From: Promicromonospora panici | GTDB lineage: Bacteria; Actinomycetota; Actinomycetes; Actinomycetales; Cellulomonadaceae | Direction: 5' to 3' | DNA length: 64,000 nucleotides | NCBI RefSeq assembly: GCF_900608595.1 | Contig: NZ_UWYY01000021.1 | Location: 58,543-122,542 of the forward strand | Part shown: piece by piece, positions 1-8,419 of the stretch | Layout: each line of letters begins with the position of its first letter | Position numbering within the stretch: the first letter of the stretch is position 1 | Notes under the pieces: model-generated | What the model was told of the DNA's origin: nothing | The model's input: the letters and a program-made list of their open reading frames with translations, nothing else | Database searches by the model: none | Program-made: the position numbers and the translations under genes

Positions 1-101
1 TCGTCGCGCTGGGTCCACAGCGGGGACAGGTGGTGAGTGTCGAAGTCGGCGTAGAGCTGCTTGAGCTCCGCGGTGTCCGCCGTGCCGTCCATCTCCTGCA
101 T
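1..101 (-). CDS. Gentisate 1,2-dioxygenase-like cupin protein, N-terminal fragment
   Basis: Only the first 33 codons are inside the window; the gene runs off the left edge. The peptide contains LYADFDTHHLSPLWTQRDD, which resembles the N-terminal helix region of gentisate 1,2-dioxygenases (Tyr/Asp...Leu-x-Pro-Leu-Trp-Thr). Those are cytoplasmic Fe(II) cupin enzymes that open the ring of gentisate in aromatic catabolism. The ATG at 101 is preceded by a good GGAGGA ribosome site at about 107-112. A 7-bp-arm palindrome lies 31 bases upstream of the start, fitting substrate-responsive control. The cupin barrel itself is not visible, so the assignment rests on this short stretch. Confidence 0.6.
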   Translation of the reverse strand, partial: MQEMDGTADTAELKQLYADFDTHHLSPLWTQRD

Positions 102-131
102 GGTCGCTCCTCCTGGTGGCCTCGTCGCCAT

Positions 132-149
132 TCGTTGGTATGCCAACGA
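132..149. promoter_or_regulatory. Palindromic operator candidate upstream of the gentisate dioxygenase gene
   Basis: TCGTTGG and CCAACGA form perfect 7-bp arms around TATG. The core TTGGTATGCCAA resembles the TTGGTATACCAA-type sites used by GntR (FCD) regulators of aromatic and organic-acid catabolism. It sits 31 bases upstream of the minus-strand start at 101. The cognate regulator is not in this window. Confidence 0.5.
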
Positions 150-232
150 TAGGCTTTCGCGCCCGCCGAGTCCATGCCTACCGCCGTCCCGGCAGCCCTC
201 CGACGATGCCCTTCCCAAGCACCTCGGCCGCT

Positions 233-244
233 GATAACGTTATC
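233..244. promoter_or_regulatory. LacI-type operator, perfect palindrome GATAACGTTATC
   Basis: Twelve-base perfect palindrome with the central CG typical of LacI-family operators, 114 bases upstream of the first alginate-lyase-like gene. A near-identical copy (GATAACGTTCTC, 2101-2112) precedes the second paralogue, and the following bases (ccgCA.TCg) are also conserved. The shared site implies that the two paralogues answer to one regulator. Confidence 0.6.
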
Positions 245-286
245 CCGCATTCGGACTTTTCACCCTCCGACTGCTGATCCTCCAGG

Positions 287-342
287 AGGCGGCTCACCGA
301 TGAGCCGCCTCGCCAGGACCGGCGGCTCACCGACGAGCCGCC
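287..342 (+). promoter_or_regulatory. Two tandem hairpins in the leader of the first alginate-lyase-like gene
   Basis: Hairpin 1: AGGCGGCTCA (287-296), loop CCGA, TGAGCCGCCT (301-310), a perfect 10-bp stem. Hairpin 2: GGCGGCTC (321-328), loop ACCGAC, GAGCCGCC (335-342). Both use the same stem sequence, so the 5' arm of one can pair with the 3' arm of the other, giving mutually exclusive folds. Hairpin 2 ends just before the ribosome site GGAGCG and the ATG at 358. The second paralogue's leader lacks them. Confidence 0.55.
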
Positions 343-357
343 AGAACGGAGCGAGCC

Positions 358-2034
358 ATGTCCCGGAACGACCTCGAACGATCGCGCGCACTGTCCCGGC
401 GTACCTTCCTCGGTGGTGCTGCCGCCGTCCCGCTGCTGGCCTGGGGCGCGACGACGCCGGCCGCCGCGTCCCTCACGGGTGGCACGGCCGCCGCAGCGGA
501 GGCAGCACCGCTGGTCGCCGCCCACCCCAGCGCGCTGCACACGGCGTCCGAGCTGAGCACCGCCGCGGGACGGGTGTCCGCCCGCTCCCAGCCGTGGGTC
601 GGCGGCTGGGACCGCCTGGTCGCCAACGGGCGCAGCCATTCGAGCTGGACCCCGCGGCCGCTCCAGGACGTGATCCGCGGCGGCGACGGTGACAACGTCG
701 GCCAGATGTACGCCGACATCCACGCCGCCTACCAGAACGCGCTGCGCTGGCGCCTCACCGGCAGCGCCGCGCACGGCGACACCGCCGTGAACATCCTCAA
801 CGCCTGGTCGGGCACGCTCCGGTCCCTGAGCGGCAACGCCGACCGCTACCTCGCGTCCGGGATCTACGGGTACCAGTTCGCCAACGCCGGCGAGCTGGTA
901 CGCGACCACCCCCGCTTCGACCGCACCCGATTCCGCGACATGCTGCTCAACATCTTCCACCCGATGTGCGAGAGCTTCCTGACCAACCACAACAACTCGG
1001 TGATCACGAACTACTGGGCCAACTGGGACCTGTGCAATATGGCCGCGATCCTGGCCATGGGGATCTTCGCCGACCGCGACGACCTGGTGAGCCGGGCGGT
1101 CGGCTACTTCCGGACCGGCGCGGGCAACGGGTCGATCGACCACGCGATCCCGTACGTGTACGACGACCTGGGACTGGCCCAGTGGCAGGAGAGCGGCCGC
1201 GACCAGGCGCACACCGTCATGGGCATCGGCCTCATGGCGACCTTCTGCGAGATGGCCTGGCACCAGGGGATCGACCTCTACGGCCACGGATCCAACCGCT
1301 TCCTCAAGGCCGCCGAGTACGTCGCGAAGTACAACCTCGGGCTCGAGGTCCCGTTCACCGACTACACGTGGCAGTCCGGCCCCAACGGCACCGCCCCGCA
1401 CGTCGGGTGGCAGACGCACACCGAGGTGAGCTCCAACCAGCGCGGGCACGTGCGACCGGTCTGGGACATGATCCTCGGGCACTACGAGGGGCGGCGAGGC
1501 CTGTCCGCCCCGTGGGTCCGGCAGATGGCCGAGAGCATCCGGCCCGAGGGCGGAGGCGGCGACTACGGCAACGGGGGCGGCTACGACCAGCTGGGCTTCA
1601 CCACGCTGATGTTCGCACCGGCCGACCGGGCCGTCGCCCGGCTCCAGTCGTACAACTTCCCCGACCGCTACGTGCGGCACGCCAACTACGTGGGTCGCCT
1701 CGACGCCAACGTCACACCGGCGGAGGACAGCCAGTTCCGCATCCGGCGCGGGCTGGCCGACCCGGGATCCCTCTCCTTCGAGGCGGTCAACCACCCCGGG
1801 TACTTCCTGCGCCACTGGGACTACGCGATCCGGCTCGAGCGGTACGACAACACGGCGACGTTCCGCGGCGACGCCACGTTCGCGCAGCAGACCAGCTCGC
1901 TCAGCTCCGCGCACGCAACCTTCCGGTCGCACAACTTCCCGGACCGGTACCTCCGGCACCAGAACAACCTGCTCCGGATCGACCCGCTCAGCTCGGACCT
2001 GGCACGGCAGGACGCCGCCTTCCGGATCGTCTGA
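358..2034 (+). CDS. Secreted alginate-lyase-family protein with C-terminal arabinofuranose-binding (AbfB/CBM42) domain
   Basis: 558 residues. The N-terminus has a Tat-type signal (SRRTFLGGAAAVPLLAWG, then Ala-rich to about residue 50), so export in folded form is likely. Residues ~60-420 match the alpha/alpha-toroid alginate-lyase fold, with NHNNSVITNYWANWD and the GQMYADIHAAYQNALRW helix. Residues ~430-558 carry AbfB-type beta-trefoil repeats (SYNFPDRYVRH, NHPGYFLRH, SHNFPDRYLRH), a module that binds arabinofuranose side chains. The true substrate is unknown; the CBM argues for plant cell-wall polysaccharide rather than algal alginate. A close paralogue without the CBM follows at 2153. ATG 358 is chosen for its upstream CGGAGCG and intact Tat motif. 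Confidence 0.85.
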   Translation: MSRNDLERSRALSRRTFLGGAAAVPLLAWGATTPAAASLTGGTAAAAEAAPLVAAHPSALHTASELSTAAGRVSARSQPWVGGWDRLVANGRSHSSWTPRPLQDVIRGGDGDNVGQMYADIHAAYQNALRWRLTGSAAHGDTAVNILNAWSGTLRSLSGNADRYLASGIYGYQFANAGELVRDHPRFDRTRFRDMLLNIFHPMCESFLTNHNNSVITNYWANWDLCNMAAILAMGIFADRDDLVSRAVGYFRTGAGNGSIDHAIPYVYDDLGLAQWQESGRDQAHTVMGIGLMATFCEMAWHQGIDLYGHGSNRFLKAAEYVAKYNLGLEVPFTDYTWQSGPNGTAPHVGWQTHTEVSSNQRGHVRPVWDMILGHYEGRRGLSAPWVRQMAESIRPEGGGGDYGNGGGYDQLGFTTLMFAPADRAVARLQSYNFPDRYVRHANYVGRLDANVTPAEDSQFRIRRGLADPGSLSFEAVNHPGYFLRHWDYAIRLERYDNTATFRGDATFAQQTSSLSSAHATFRSHNFPDRYLRHQNNLLRIDPLSSDLARQDAAFRIV

Positions 2035-2100
2035 CGGATCGTGTGACCGACCGTCCGGCAGACGCGCCAGGGCGACCGGTCCGCGTGGGTGAATTGTCCT

Positions 2101-2112
2101 GATAACGTTCTC
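2101..2112. promoter_or_regulatory. Second copy of the LacI-type operator, GATAACGTTCTC
   Basis: Differs from the site at 233-244 by one base and is followed by the same ccgCA.TCg context. It lies 41 bases upstream of the ATG of the second alginate-lyase-like gene. The matching placement supports co-regulation of both paralogues by a regulator encoded elsewhere; the local LacI gene at 9861 has differently shaped sites. Confidence 0.55.
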
Positions 2113-2152
2113 CCGCACTCGAGTCCCCCAGCCTCGAACGAAACGGAAGAAC

Positions 2153-3619
2153 ATGTCCCCGAAGGACGCCCGCGGTCCGCGGGCGAACCACGCCCGCGGA
2201 CCGCTCTCCTCGCCCATCGCCTCGCCGGGCACGATCACCCGCCGGGCCGTCATCGCCGGCGTGGCCGCCGCAGTCCCCTTCATCGCGTGGTCCGCCTGGG
2301 CAGCGCGACCGGATGGAGCCGGGAGCACATCGCTCGCGGGAGCCGACGGCGCTGCCGGCCCCGGCGCTCTCGGGAGGCCGAGCGGCTCGCCGAGCGCGTC
2401 GCCGTCCGGGTCGCCGTCCGCGTCTGCGTCAGCGTCGCCCTCTGCTTCCGCGTCGCCGTCGGCCTCTCCATCGGTTACGCCGTCTGCGACACCCAAGCCC
2501 GTGGACCCGACGCGGCCCGGCCTGCTCCACTCCGCGGCCGACCTCGACCGCGTCGCCGGCAAGGTCGCCGCCGGTGCCCAGCCGTGGACGGCGGGCTGGG
2601 AGCGCCTGGCCGCCAACGGCCGGTCCTCCGCGGACTGGTCGCCCCGTCCGCTGCGGGACGTGGTCCGCGGCGGTGCCGGCGACAACGTCGGCCAGATGTA
2701 CCTCGACATCCACGCCGCCTACCAGAACGCCCTGCGCTGGCGCCTCACCGGCGAGAAGGCCCACGGCGAGGCCGCCGTGAACATCCTCAACGCCTGGTCC
2801 GGCACCCTGAGGTCGCTGAGCGGCAACGCCGACCGCTTCCTCGCGGCGGGGATCCACGGCTACCAGTGGGCGAACGTCGGCGAGCTCGTACGCGACCACC
2901 CGGGGTTCGACCTGCCGCGCTTCCGGAAGATGCTGCTCGGGATCTTTTACCCGATGAACGAGGACTTCCTCACCAACCACAACGGCGCGGTGATCACGAA
3001 CTACTGGGCCAACTGGGACCTGTGCAACATGTGCTCGGTCCTGGCCATCGGCGCCTTCACCGACCGCAAGGACCTGGTGAACCGGGCCATCGGCTACTTC
3101 AGGAACGGCGAGGGCAACGGGTCGATCAGGAACGCCGTCCCCGTCGTGTACGGCCGCGAAGGGCTGGCCCAGTGGCAGGAGGCCGGCCGCGACCAGGGGC
3201 ACACCGTCATGGGCATCGGCCTCATGGCCACCTTCTGCGAGATGGCCTGGCACCAGGGCGTCGACTGCTACGGCTACGACAACAACCGCTTCCTCAAGGC
3301 CGCGGAGTACGTCGCCAAGTACAACCTGGGCCACGACGTCCCGTTCACCGAGTACACGTGGCAGTCCGGCCCTATAGCCACCACCGCCGCGCACGTCGGC
3401 TGGGACACCCAGACGGTGGTCAGCGACTACGGGCGCGGCCACGTCCGGCCCGTGTGGGACCTGGTCCTGAGCCACTACTCCGGGCGTAGGGGCCTCTCCG
3501 CGCCCTGGACCCGGCAGATGGCGCAGAGCATCCGGGCCGACGGCGGCGGCGGGGACTACGGCACCGGGGGCGGCGGCTTCGACCAGCTCGGTTTCACCAC
3601 GCTGCTGCACGCGCGCTGA
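2153..3619 (+). CDS. Secreted alginate-lyase-family protein, paralogue without CBM
   Basis: 488 residues. A Tat-like signal (TRRAVIAGVAAAVPFIAWSAWAA, residues ~25-47) is followed by a low-complexity Ser/Pro/Ala linker (~residues 75-120) and the same alginate-lyase-type toroid as the preceding protein (GQMYLDIHAAYQNALRW; NHNGAVITNYWANWD). The protein ends where its neighbour's AbfB domain would begin, so the pair differs mainly by presence of the binding module. The start has GGAAGA upstream. High identity over ~360 residues indicates a tandem duplication, after which one copy gained or lost the CBM. Substrate not determinable from sequence. Confidence 0.85.
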   Translation: MSPKDARGPRANHARGPLSSPIASPGTITRRAVIAGVAAAVPFIAWSAWAARPDGAGSTSLAGADGAAGPGALGRPSGSPSASPSGSPSASASASPSASASPSASPSVTPSATPKPVDPTRPGLLHSAADLDRVAGKVAAGAQPWTAGWERLAANGRSSADWSPRPLRDVVRGGAGDNVGQMYLDIHAAYQNALRWRLTGEKAHGEAAVNILNAWSGTLRSLSGNADRFLAAGIHGYQWANVGELVRDHPGFDLPRFRKMLLGIFYPMNEDFLTNHNGAVITNYWANWDLCNMCSVLAIGAFTDRKDLVNRAIGYFRNGEGNGSIRNAVPVVYGREGLAQWQEAGRDQGHTVMGIGLMATFCEMAWHQGVDCYGYDNNRFLKAAEYVAKYNLGHDVPFTEYTWQSGPIATTAAHVGWDTQTVVSDYGRGHVRPVWDLVLSHYSGRRGLSAPWTRQMAQSIRADGGGGDYGTGGGGFDQLGFTTLLHAR

Positions 3620-3622
3620 CCC

Positions 3623-3784
3623 ATGGCAGAGCGCAACGGCAGGCAGACCCACTGGGGATTCCAGGGCATCACACTCGGGATCGCGTCCGGGATGCTCATC
3701 GGCCTTCTGATCGACAACATGCTCCTGGGGTTCGTGCTGGGCGTAGCCATCGGCGTGGTGTTCGCGGCGGCCAGCCGGTCATAG
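3623..3784 (+). CDS. Small hydrophobic membrane protein, 53 residues
   Basis: Starts four bases after the preceding stop and encodes a short hydrophilic head (MAERNGRQTHWGFQ) followed by two Gly-rich hydrophobic segments (GITLGIASGMLIGLLI and MLLGFVLGVAIGVVFAAA). This looks like a two-pass small membrane protein of unknown function. There is no clear ribosome site; translation could be coupled to the upstream gene. The last six bases overlap the end of the convergent rhamnosidase gene. Absence of a recognisable family keeps confidence moderate. Confidence 0.5.
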   Translation: MAERNGRQTHWGFQGITLGIASGMLIGLLIDNMLLGFVLGVAIGVVFAAASRS

Positions 3785-6649
3785 CCGGCGCGCGGGTACC
3801 GGCAGCCTGCTGGAGTTCAGCTCGTCGAGCGTCGCCTCCAGTCGCTCGACCGCCACGGCGGGCAGCCGCACCAGCTCGTCCCGCAGGACGCGCTGGTCGG
3901 TCCAGTCCTTGAGCGAACGCAGGCTGCTGGTCCCGTCGGCGCTCAGTGCGTCGACGGTGGCCAGCACGGCCTCGTACGCCTCCGGGTCGTCGGCGATCTC
4001 GCCGAGCGTCGAGCCCAGCGTGACGGGCCGGGGCTCGGCCGACGTCGTCCGAGGGTCGGCCACCGTCCACTCGTGCTCGCCGGAGCCCACCTCGATCTGG
4101 TGGCCGCCGCCGGGCAGGACGACCACCGCCGTCGTGTTCGGGGGCACCACCGCCCGCACGACGATCTGCCCGTCCCGCGCCTCCCAGCCGGCCTCGGCCG
4201 GCCCGTACCCGGTCTCGTACCGCGTCGACGCCCGGTCCAGCCCCACGACCGGGACGGGCGCGATCCGCAGCGATCGGTAGCCGGGTGCCTCCGGGGCGAG
4301 GCCGGCGACGGTGCGGTGCAGCCAGTCGGCGACGGCGCCGAAGGCGTAGTGGTTGAACGACGTCATCTCGCCGGGGTTGATGTCGCCGTCGGGCAGCATG
4401 CTGTCCCACCGCTCCCAGATGGTCGTCGCGCCCATCGTGACGGCGTACAGCCAGGACGGCACGCCGGTCTGGAGCAGCAGGCGCGCGGCGACATCGGCGT
4501 GGCCGGTGGTGGTGAGAGCGTCCTGGATGATCGGCGTGCCCACGAACCCCGTGCCGATGCGATAGCCCGCGCGGCGCACCAGCCAGGCGAGCCGGTCCCC
4601 CATGACGGCCCGCGTCGCGTCGTCGACCAGCCCGAAGACGATCGCCAGCGCGTACGCGGTCTGCGCGTCGGACACGATGCGGCCCGACGGCGTCGTGTAC
4701 TCGCGCACCCAGGCCTGCCGCGCCCGCTCGGCGAGGTCGCCGTACTTGATGGCGCCCGCCTCGTCCCCGAGCTCGACCGCCGCGGCGGTGACGAGCTGCA
4801 GCGACCGCACCAGGTACGCGCTCGCTACGATGTCGGGGTCCGCCTTCGCGCCGGCGGGGTCGTCCGGCGGCGCGTCCGGGTCGAGCCAGTCCCCGAACTG
4901 GAACATGCCCTCCCACAGCAGCCGGTCGCCGGCCACGTCCAGCAGTACGTCGGCCCAGGCCCGCATGCTCGGGTACTGCTCGGCGAGCGCCCGCCGGTCG
5001 GCGAACCGCTCCAGCAGTGTCGCCGGGACGACGGTGGCGGCGTCGCCCCAGGCCGCGGCCGGCTTGTCCCCGAAGGGCAGCACCATCGGCACCACGATCG
5101 GGCAGACGCCGTCGCGCTCGGCCTGCTCCGCGGCGACGTCGCGCAGCCAGGAGGCCAGGAACGCGTCGCTGTCGAAGAGGTAGCTCGCCGTCGGGCCGAA
5201 GACCTGGATGTCGCCGGTCCAGCCGAGGCGCTCGTCGCGCTGCGGGCAGTCGGTGGGCAGCGAGACGAAGTTGCCGCGCATGCCCCAGACCACGTTCTCG
5301 TGCAGCCGGTTGACGCGGTCGTCCGAGCACTCGAACCAGCCGGTGCGCCGCATGTCGCTGCTGATCACGACGGCGGTGATCGCCTCCCTGGCCGCCTCCG
5401 GGTCCAGCTCGCCCGGCCAGCCGTCGACCTCGGCGTACCGGAAGCCGTGGAACGTGAACTCGGGTTCGAGCACGTCGTCACCGCCGGAGAGCACCAGGTG
5501 GTCGGTGGCCTCGGCGGCCCGCAGCGGGCGGACGCCGAGCTCCCCGTGCTCCAGCACCTCGGCGTGCCGGAGGGTGACTGTCCGGCCGCGCTCCCCCGTG
5601 ACCCGCACCCGGAGCCGGCCGACCAGGTTCTGCCCGAAGTCGAGCACGGTCCGTCCGGAGGGCGTGGTGATCACTTCGCGGACCGGGATCTCGTCGACCC
5701 GGCGTACCGGCTCCGCGAGGGCGGGCTCGGGCACGGCGCCGGTCGGGTGCACCTGGGCTGCCGGCCACGACGAGTCGTCGAAACCGGGCAGGCTCCAGCC
5801 CGGCACGGCGCGCCGGGCGTCGATCCGCTCGCCCGCGTAGATGCCGCTCGACACGACGACGCCGGTCGCCGACCCCCGCCAGTCCGGCCCCGTCGTCAGC
5901 ACCCGGGTCGTCCCGTCGGCCAGCTCGACGTGCAGCTGCACCGCCACGGCGGGCTGCTCCCCGTAGAACGGTCGGGCCGCGCCGTGGAACCCGTACCGCT
6001 CGGTCCACCAGCCGCCGGCCAGGCGGATGCCGACGGCGTTGACGCCGGAGCGCATCAGCGCGGTCACGTCGGTCGCCTCGTGCACGAGGCGGTGCTGGTA
6101 GGCGGTCCAGCCCGGCTTGAGCACCGCGTCGTCGACGTCCTGCCCGTTGACCTCCACCTGGTAGACGCCGTGGGCGGACGCGTAGAGGGTCGCCCGCGTG
6201 ATGTCGCCGTCGAGGTCGAGCTCGGTGCGGAGCAGGCCCGGGGTGCCGGGGTCGGTCGGGTCGGCGAGGCCGACGAACGGCGCCACCCACTCGCCGTCGG
6301 CCAGGAAGGTGCTGTGCACCGTGACCGGATCGCTCCACGACGACGTTGCGCCGTCGACGCCCGTGACGCGCACCTCGAGAGTGTGCCGGGCGTGCGGTAG
6401 CAGCGGGTCGAACGGCCAGGCCACGAACCGGGACTCGTCGGTGTCGAGGCGGACCACGTGCTCGCCGTCGAGCCGCACCTCGGCGCCGGCCTGCCACCAG
6501 CCGGGCACGGCGCTCTCGACCGTCCAGCTCAGGCGCGGCGTCGGTGTGTCGGCGAAGCTGCCGTCGGTGCGGCGCTCGACGCGCACCTCGCGGACCGAGG
6601 TGGCGCCGGCCGCGTTCGTCGGGTCAGCGGTCGGGGATTCGTTGTTCAC
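3779..6649 (-). CDS. Alpha-L-rhamnosidase, GH78
   Basis: 956 residues, usual length for a full multi-domain GH78 enzyme, with no signal peptide, so it acts in the cytoplasm on imported rhamnosides. N-terminal beta domains (~15-330) precede the (alpha/alpha)6 catalytic barrel (~430-780). The acid-motif DERLGWTGD (472-480) and the downstream TIWERWDS (743-750, Glu746) correspond to the conserved GH78 active-site segments. It is the last gene of the ABC transporter operon: GTG 6649 lies 12 bases after the permease stop, with AGAAGGG upstream. It would release L-rhamnose from oligosaccharides brought in by the neighbouring importer. Confidence 0.93.
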   Translation of the reverse strand: MNNESPTADPTNAAGATSVREVRVERRTDGSFADTPTPRLSWTVESAVPGWWQAGAEVRLDGEHVVRLDTDESRFVAWPFDPLLPHARHTLEVRVTGVDGATSSWSDPVTVHSTFLADGEWVAPFVGLADPTDPGTPGLLRTELDLDGDITRATLYASAHGVYQVEVNGQDVDDAVLKPGWTAYQHRLVHEATDVTALMRSGVNAVGIRLAGGWWTERYGFHGAARPFYGEQPAVAVQLHVELADGTTRVLTTGPDWRGSATGVVVSSGIYAGERIDARRAVPGWSLPGFDDSSWPAAQVHPTGAVPEPALAEPVRRVDEIPVREVITTPSGRTVLDFGQNLVGRLRVRVTGERGRTVTLRHAEVLEHGELGVRPLRAAEATDHLVLSGGDDVLEPEFTFHGFRYAEVDGWPGELDPEAAREAITAVVISSDMRRTGWFECSDDRVNRLHENVVWGMRGNFVSLPTDCPQRDERLGWTGDIQVFGPTASYLFDSDAFLASWLRDVAAEQAERDGVCPIVVPMVLPFGDKPAAAWGDAATVVPATLLERFADRRALAEQYPSMRAWADVLLDVAGDRLLWEGMFQFGDWLDPDAPPDDPAGAKADPDIVASAYLVRSLQLVTAAAVELGDEAGAIKYGDLAERARQAWVREYTTPSGRIVSDAQTAYALAIVFGLVDDATRAVMGDRLAWLVRRAGYRIGTGFVGTPIIQDALTTTGHADVAARLLLQTGVPSWLYAVTMGATTIWERWDSMLPDGDINPGEMTSFNHYAFGAVADWLHRTVAGLAPEAPGYRSLRIAPVPVVGLDRASTRYETGYGPAEAGWEARDGQIVVRAVVPPNTTAVVVLPGGGHQIEVGSGEHEWTVADPRTTSAEPRPVTLGSTLGEIADDPEAYEAVLATVDALSADGTSSLRSLKDWTDQRVLRDELVRLPAVAVERLEATLDELNSSRLPVPARRL

Positions 6650-6661
6650 AGGTGAGCCCTT

Positions 6662-7489
6662 CTAGCCCTTGACGGCGCCGGACGTCATGCCGGCCACGAT
6701 CTGGCGGTTGAAGAAGATGTACATGACCAGGGGCGGGACTGTGATCAGCAGGATGTCCATGAACAGCAGGTTGAACTGGCTGACCATCTGGCTCTGGAAG
6801 TTGTAGAGCGTGAGCTGGACCGTCGCGTTCTCGTCCCCGGGCAGGAAGTACAGCGGGTTGGTGAAGTCGTTGAACACGGCGACGGCCTGCACCACCACGA
6901 CGGTGATGATCACCGGCCGCAGCAGCGGCAGGATGACGGCGAAGAAGAGCCGCAGGGGTCCGGCGCCGTCGATGATCGCCGCCTCGTCGAGCTCGCGCGG
7001 GATGGTCGCGACGAACGCGCGGAACAGCAGGATGCAGAACGACAGGCCGAACGTCGCCTCGATGAGGATCAGCCCGGGCATCGTCTTGAACAGCCCCGTC
7101 TGCTGCAGCACCCAGATCGTCGGGACCACGGCGGGCGGGACGATGAGCCCGGCCAGCACGAAAAAGTTGATGACCGGGTTGAGGCGGGAGCGCCGCCGCT
7201 GGACCAGGTACCCGACCATCGCCGCGAGGATCACCATGACCACGACGCTCACCACGGTGAGGATCGTGCTGTTCACGAAGGCGCGCACCACTATGCCGTC
7301 GCGTGTGGTGAGCACCTCGGTCAGGTTCTCGACGAAGGTCCACTCCTGCGGCCAGGAGAACTGGAGCCGGGAGGCGTCCGACGCGTCCTTGGCCGCCGTC
7401 AGGAAGATGAACGCGAACGGCACGATGAACACCACCACCGACACGAGGATGGCCGTGATGCCCACGGCCCAGGATCCGGTGCGTCTCAT
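6662..7489 (-). CDS. Sugar ABC transporter permease, MalG type
   Basis: 275 residues with six hydrophobic segments and the cytoplasmic EAA loop ELDEAAIIDGAGPLRLFF that contacts the ATPase. It belongs to the CUT1 family of oligosaccharide importers. The ATG at 7489 overlaps the TGA of the upstream permease (ATGA), so the two are translationally coupled. No ATP-binding subunit is encoded here; CUT1 systems of actinobacteria usually borrow a shared MsiK-type ATPase. Probable cargo is rhamnose-containing oligosaccharide, inferred only from the adjoining GH78 gene. Confidence 0.9.
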   Translation of the reverse strand: MRRTGSWAVGITAILVSVVVFIVPFAFIFLTAAKDASDASRLQFSWPQEWTFVENLTEVLTTRDGIVVRAFVNSTILTVVSVVVMVILAAMVGYLVQRRRSRLNPVINFFVLAGLIVPPAVVPTIWVLQQTGLFKTMPGLILIEATFGLSFCILLFRAFVATIPRELDEAAIIDGAGPLRLFFAVILPLLRPVIITVVVVQAVAVFNDFTNPLYFLPGDENATVQLTLYNFQSQMVSQFNLLFMDILLITVPPLVMYIFFNRQIVAGMTSGAVKG

Positions 7490-8412
7490 CGCTCGACCTC
7501 CTTCCGGTTCAGCAGCATCGAGATCGGCACCATGACCGCCGTCACGACGAGGAAGAGGATCACGTTGCCCGCCGTGGACAGCCCGTAGAAGCCGGCCTGG
7601 TACTGCTTGTAGATGACGGACCCGATGACGTCGCTGGTGAACCCGGGGCCGCCGCCCGTGGTCGCCCAGATCAGGTCGAACGACCGCAGGCCGCCGATCA
7701 GCGACAGGATGATGACGGTCGCCGTGGCCGGCTGGACCAGGGGCAGCGTGATGGAGCGGAACTGCTGCCAGCGGCCCGCGCCGTCGACCCGCGCGGCCTC
7801 GTAGTACTCCTGCGGGATGGCGACGATCCCCGCGATGTAGATCAGCGTCGCGATGCCGAGCCCCTTCCAGATGTCGACGGCGGCGATCGTCAGCAGCGCC
7901 TGGTTCGGGTCGGTGAACCACCCGGGGCCGTCGATCCCGAACGCGGCGAGCATCGTGTTGACCACGCCGTCGAACGGGTCGAGCAGGGCTTTGAAGGTGA
8001 TTCCGACGCCGATGGTGGAGACCAGCACCGGGAAGAACACCACGGAGCGCAGGTAGCCCCGCCCGACCAGCTGCGAGGTGAGCAGCACGGCGAGCGCCAG
8101 CCCGAGCACCACCTTGGCGCCCGACGTCACGAAGCCGTAGATCAGCGTGTTCACGAACCCGCGCGAGAGCTGCGGCTCCGAGAAGAACTGGACGTAGTTC
8201 TCCAGGCCGATGAACTCCGTGTCGAACAGCGTCCAGCGGGTCAGGCTGAAGTAGAACGACGCGAACGTCGGCACCGCGAAGAACACGACGTACAGCACCG
8301 CGGCCGGCAGGAGGAACCACGTCGGGTAGATGCTGCGCTGGGTGGCCGAGGTGGAGCCCGTCGCACGACGGCGCCTGCCGGGCCGCACCTCGGTCGCGAG
8401 GTTGGCTGTCAT
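7486..8412 (-). CDS. Sugar ABC transporter permease, MalF type
   Basis: 308 residues. A basic cytoplasmic N-terminus (RPGRRRRATGS) leads into six predicted membrane segments and the EAA loop EYYEAARVDGAGRWQQF. It pairs with the MalG-type permease downstream to form the CUT1 channel. Its start lies seven bases after the stop of the binding-protein gene, in a compact operon that runs binding protein, MalF-like, MalG-like, rhamnosidase. Confidence 0.9.
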   Translation of the reverse strand: MTANLATEVRPGRRRRATGSTSATQRSIYPTWFLLPAAVLYVVFFAVPTFASFYFSLTRWTLFDTEFIGLENYVQFFSEPQLSRGFVNTLIYGFVTSGAKVVLGLALAVLLTSQLVGRGYLRSVVFFPVLVSTIGVGITFKALLDPFDGVVNTMLAAFGIDGPGWFTDPNQALLTIAAVDIWKGLGIATLIYIAGIVAIPQEYYEAARVDGAGRWQQFRSITLPLVQPATATVIILSLIGGLRSFDLIWATTGGGPGFTSDVIGSVIYKQYQAGFYGLSTAGNVILFLVVTAVMVPISMLLNRKEVER

Positions 8413-8419
8413 CCCTCGC

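Noticed and set aside
287..342. CRISPR-like repeat from the two similar hairpins
   Set aside because: Only two units, no regular spacers and no cas genes; a leader structure fits better.
178..2709. Very long antisense reading frame (843 codons, minus) across the two alginate-lyase-like genes, and similar long antisense frames elsewhere
   Set aside because: In very high GC DNA the frame opposite a real gene is often open. These translations are Val/Ala/Arg-rich, match no family, and the plus-strand genes have clear domains and start signals.
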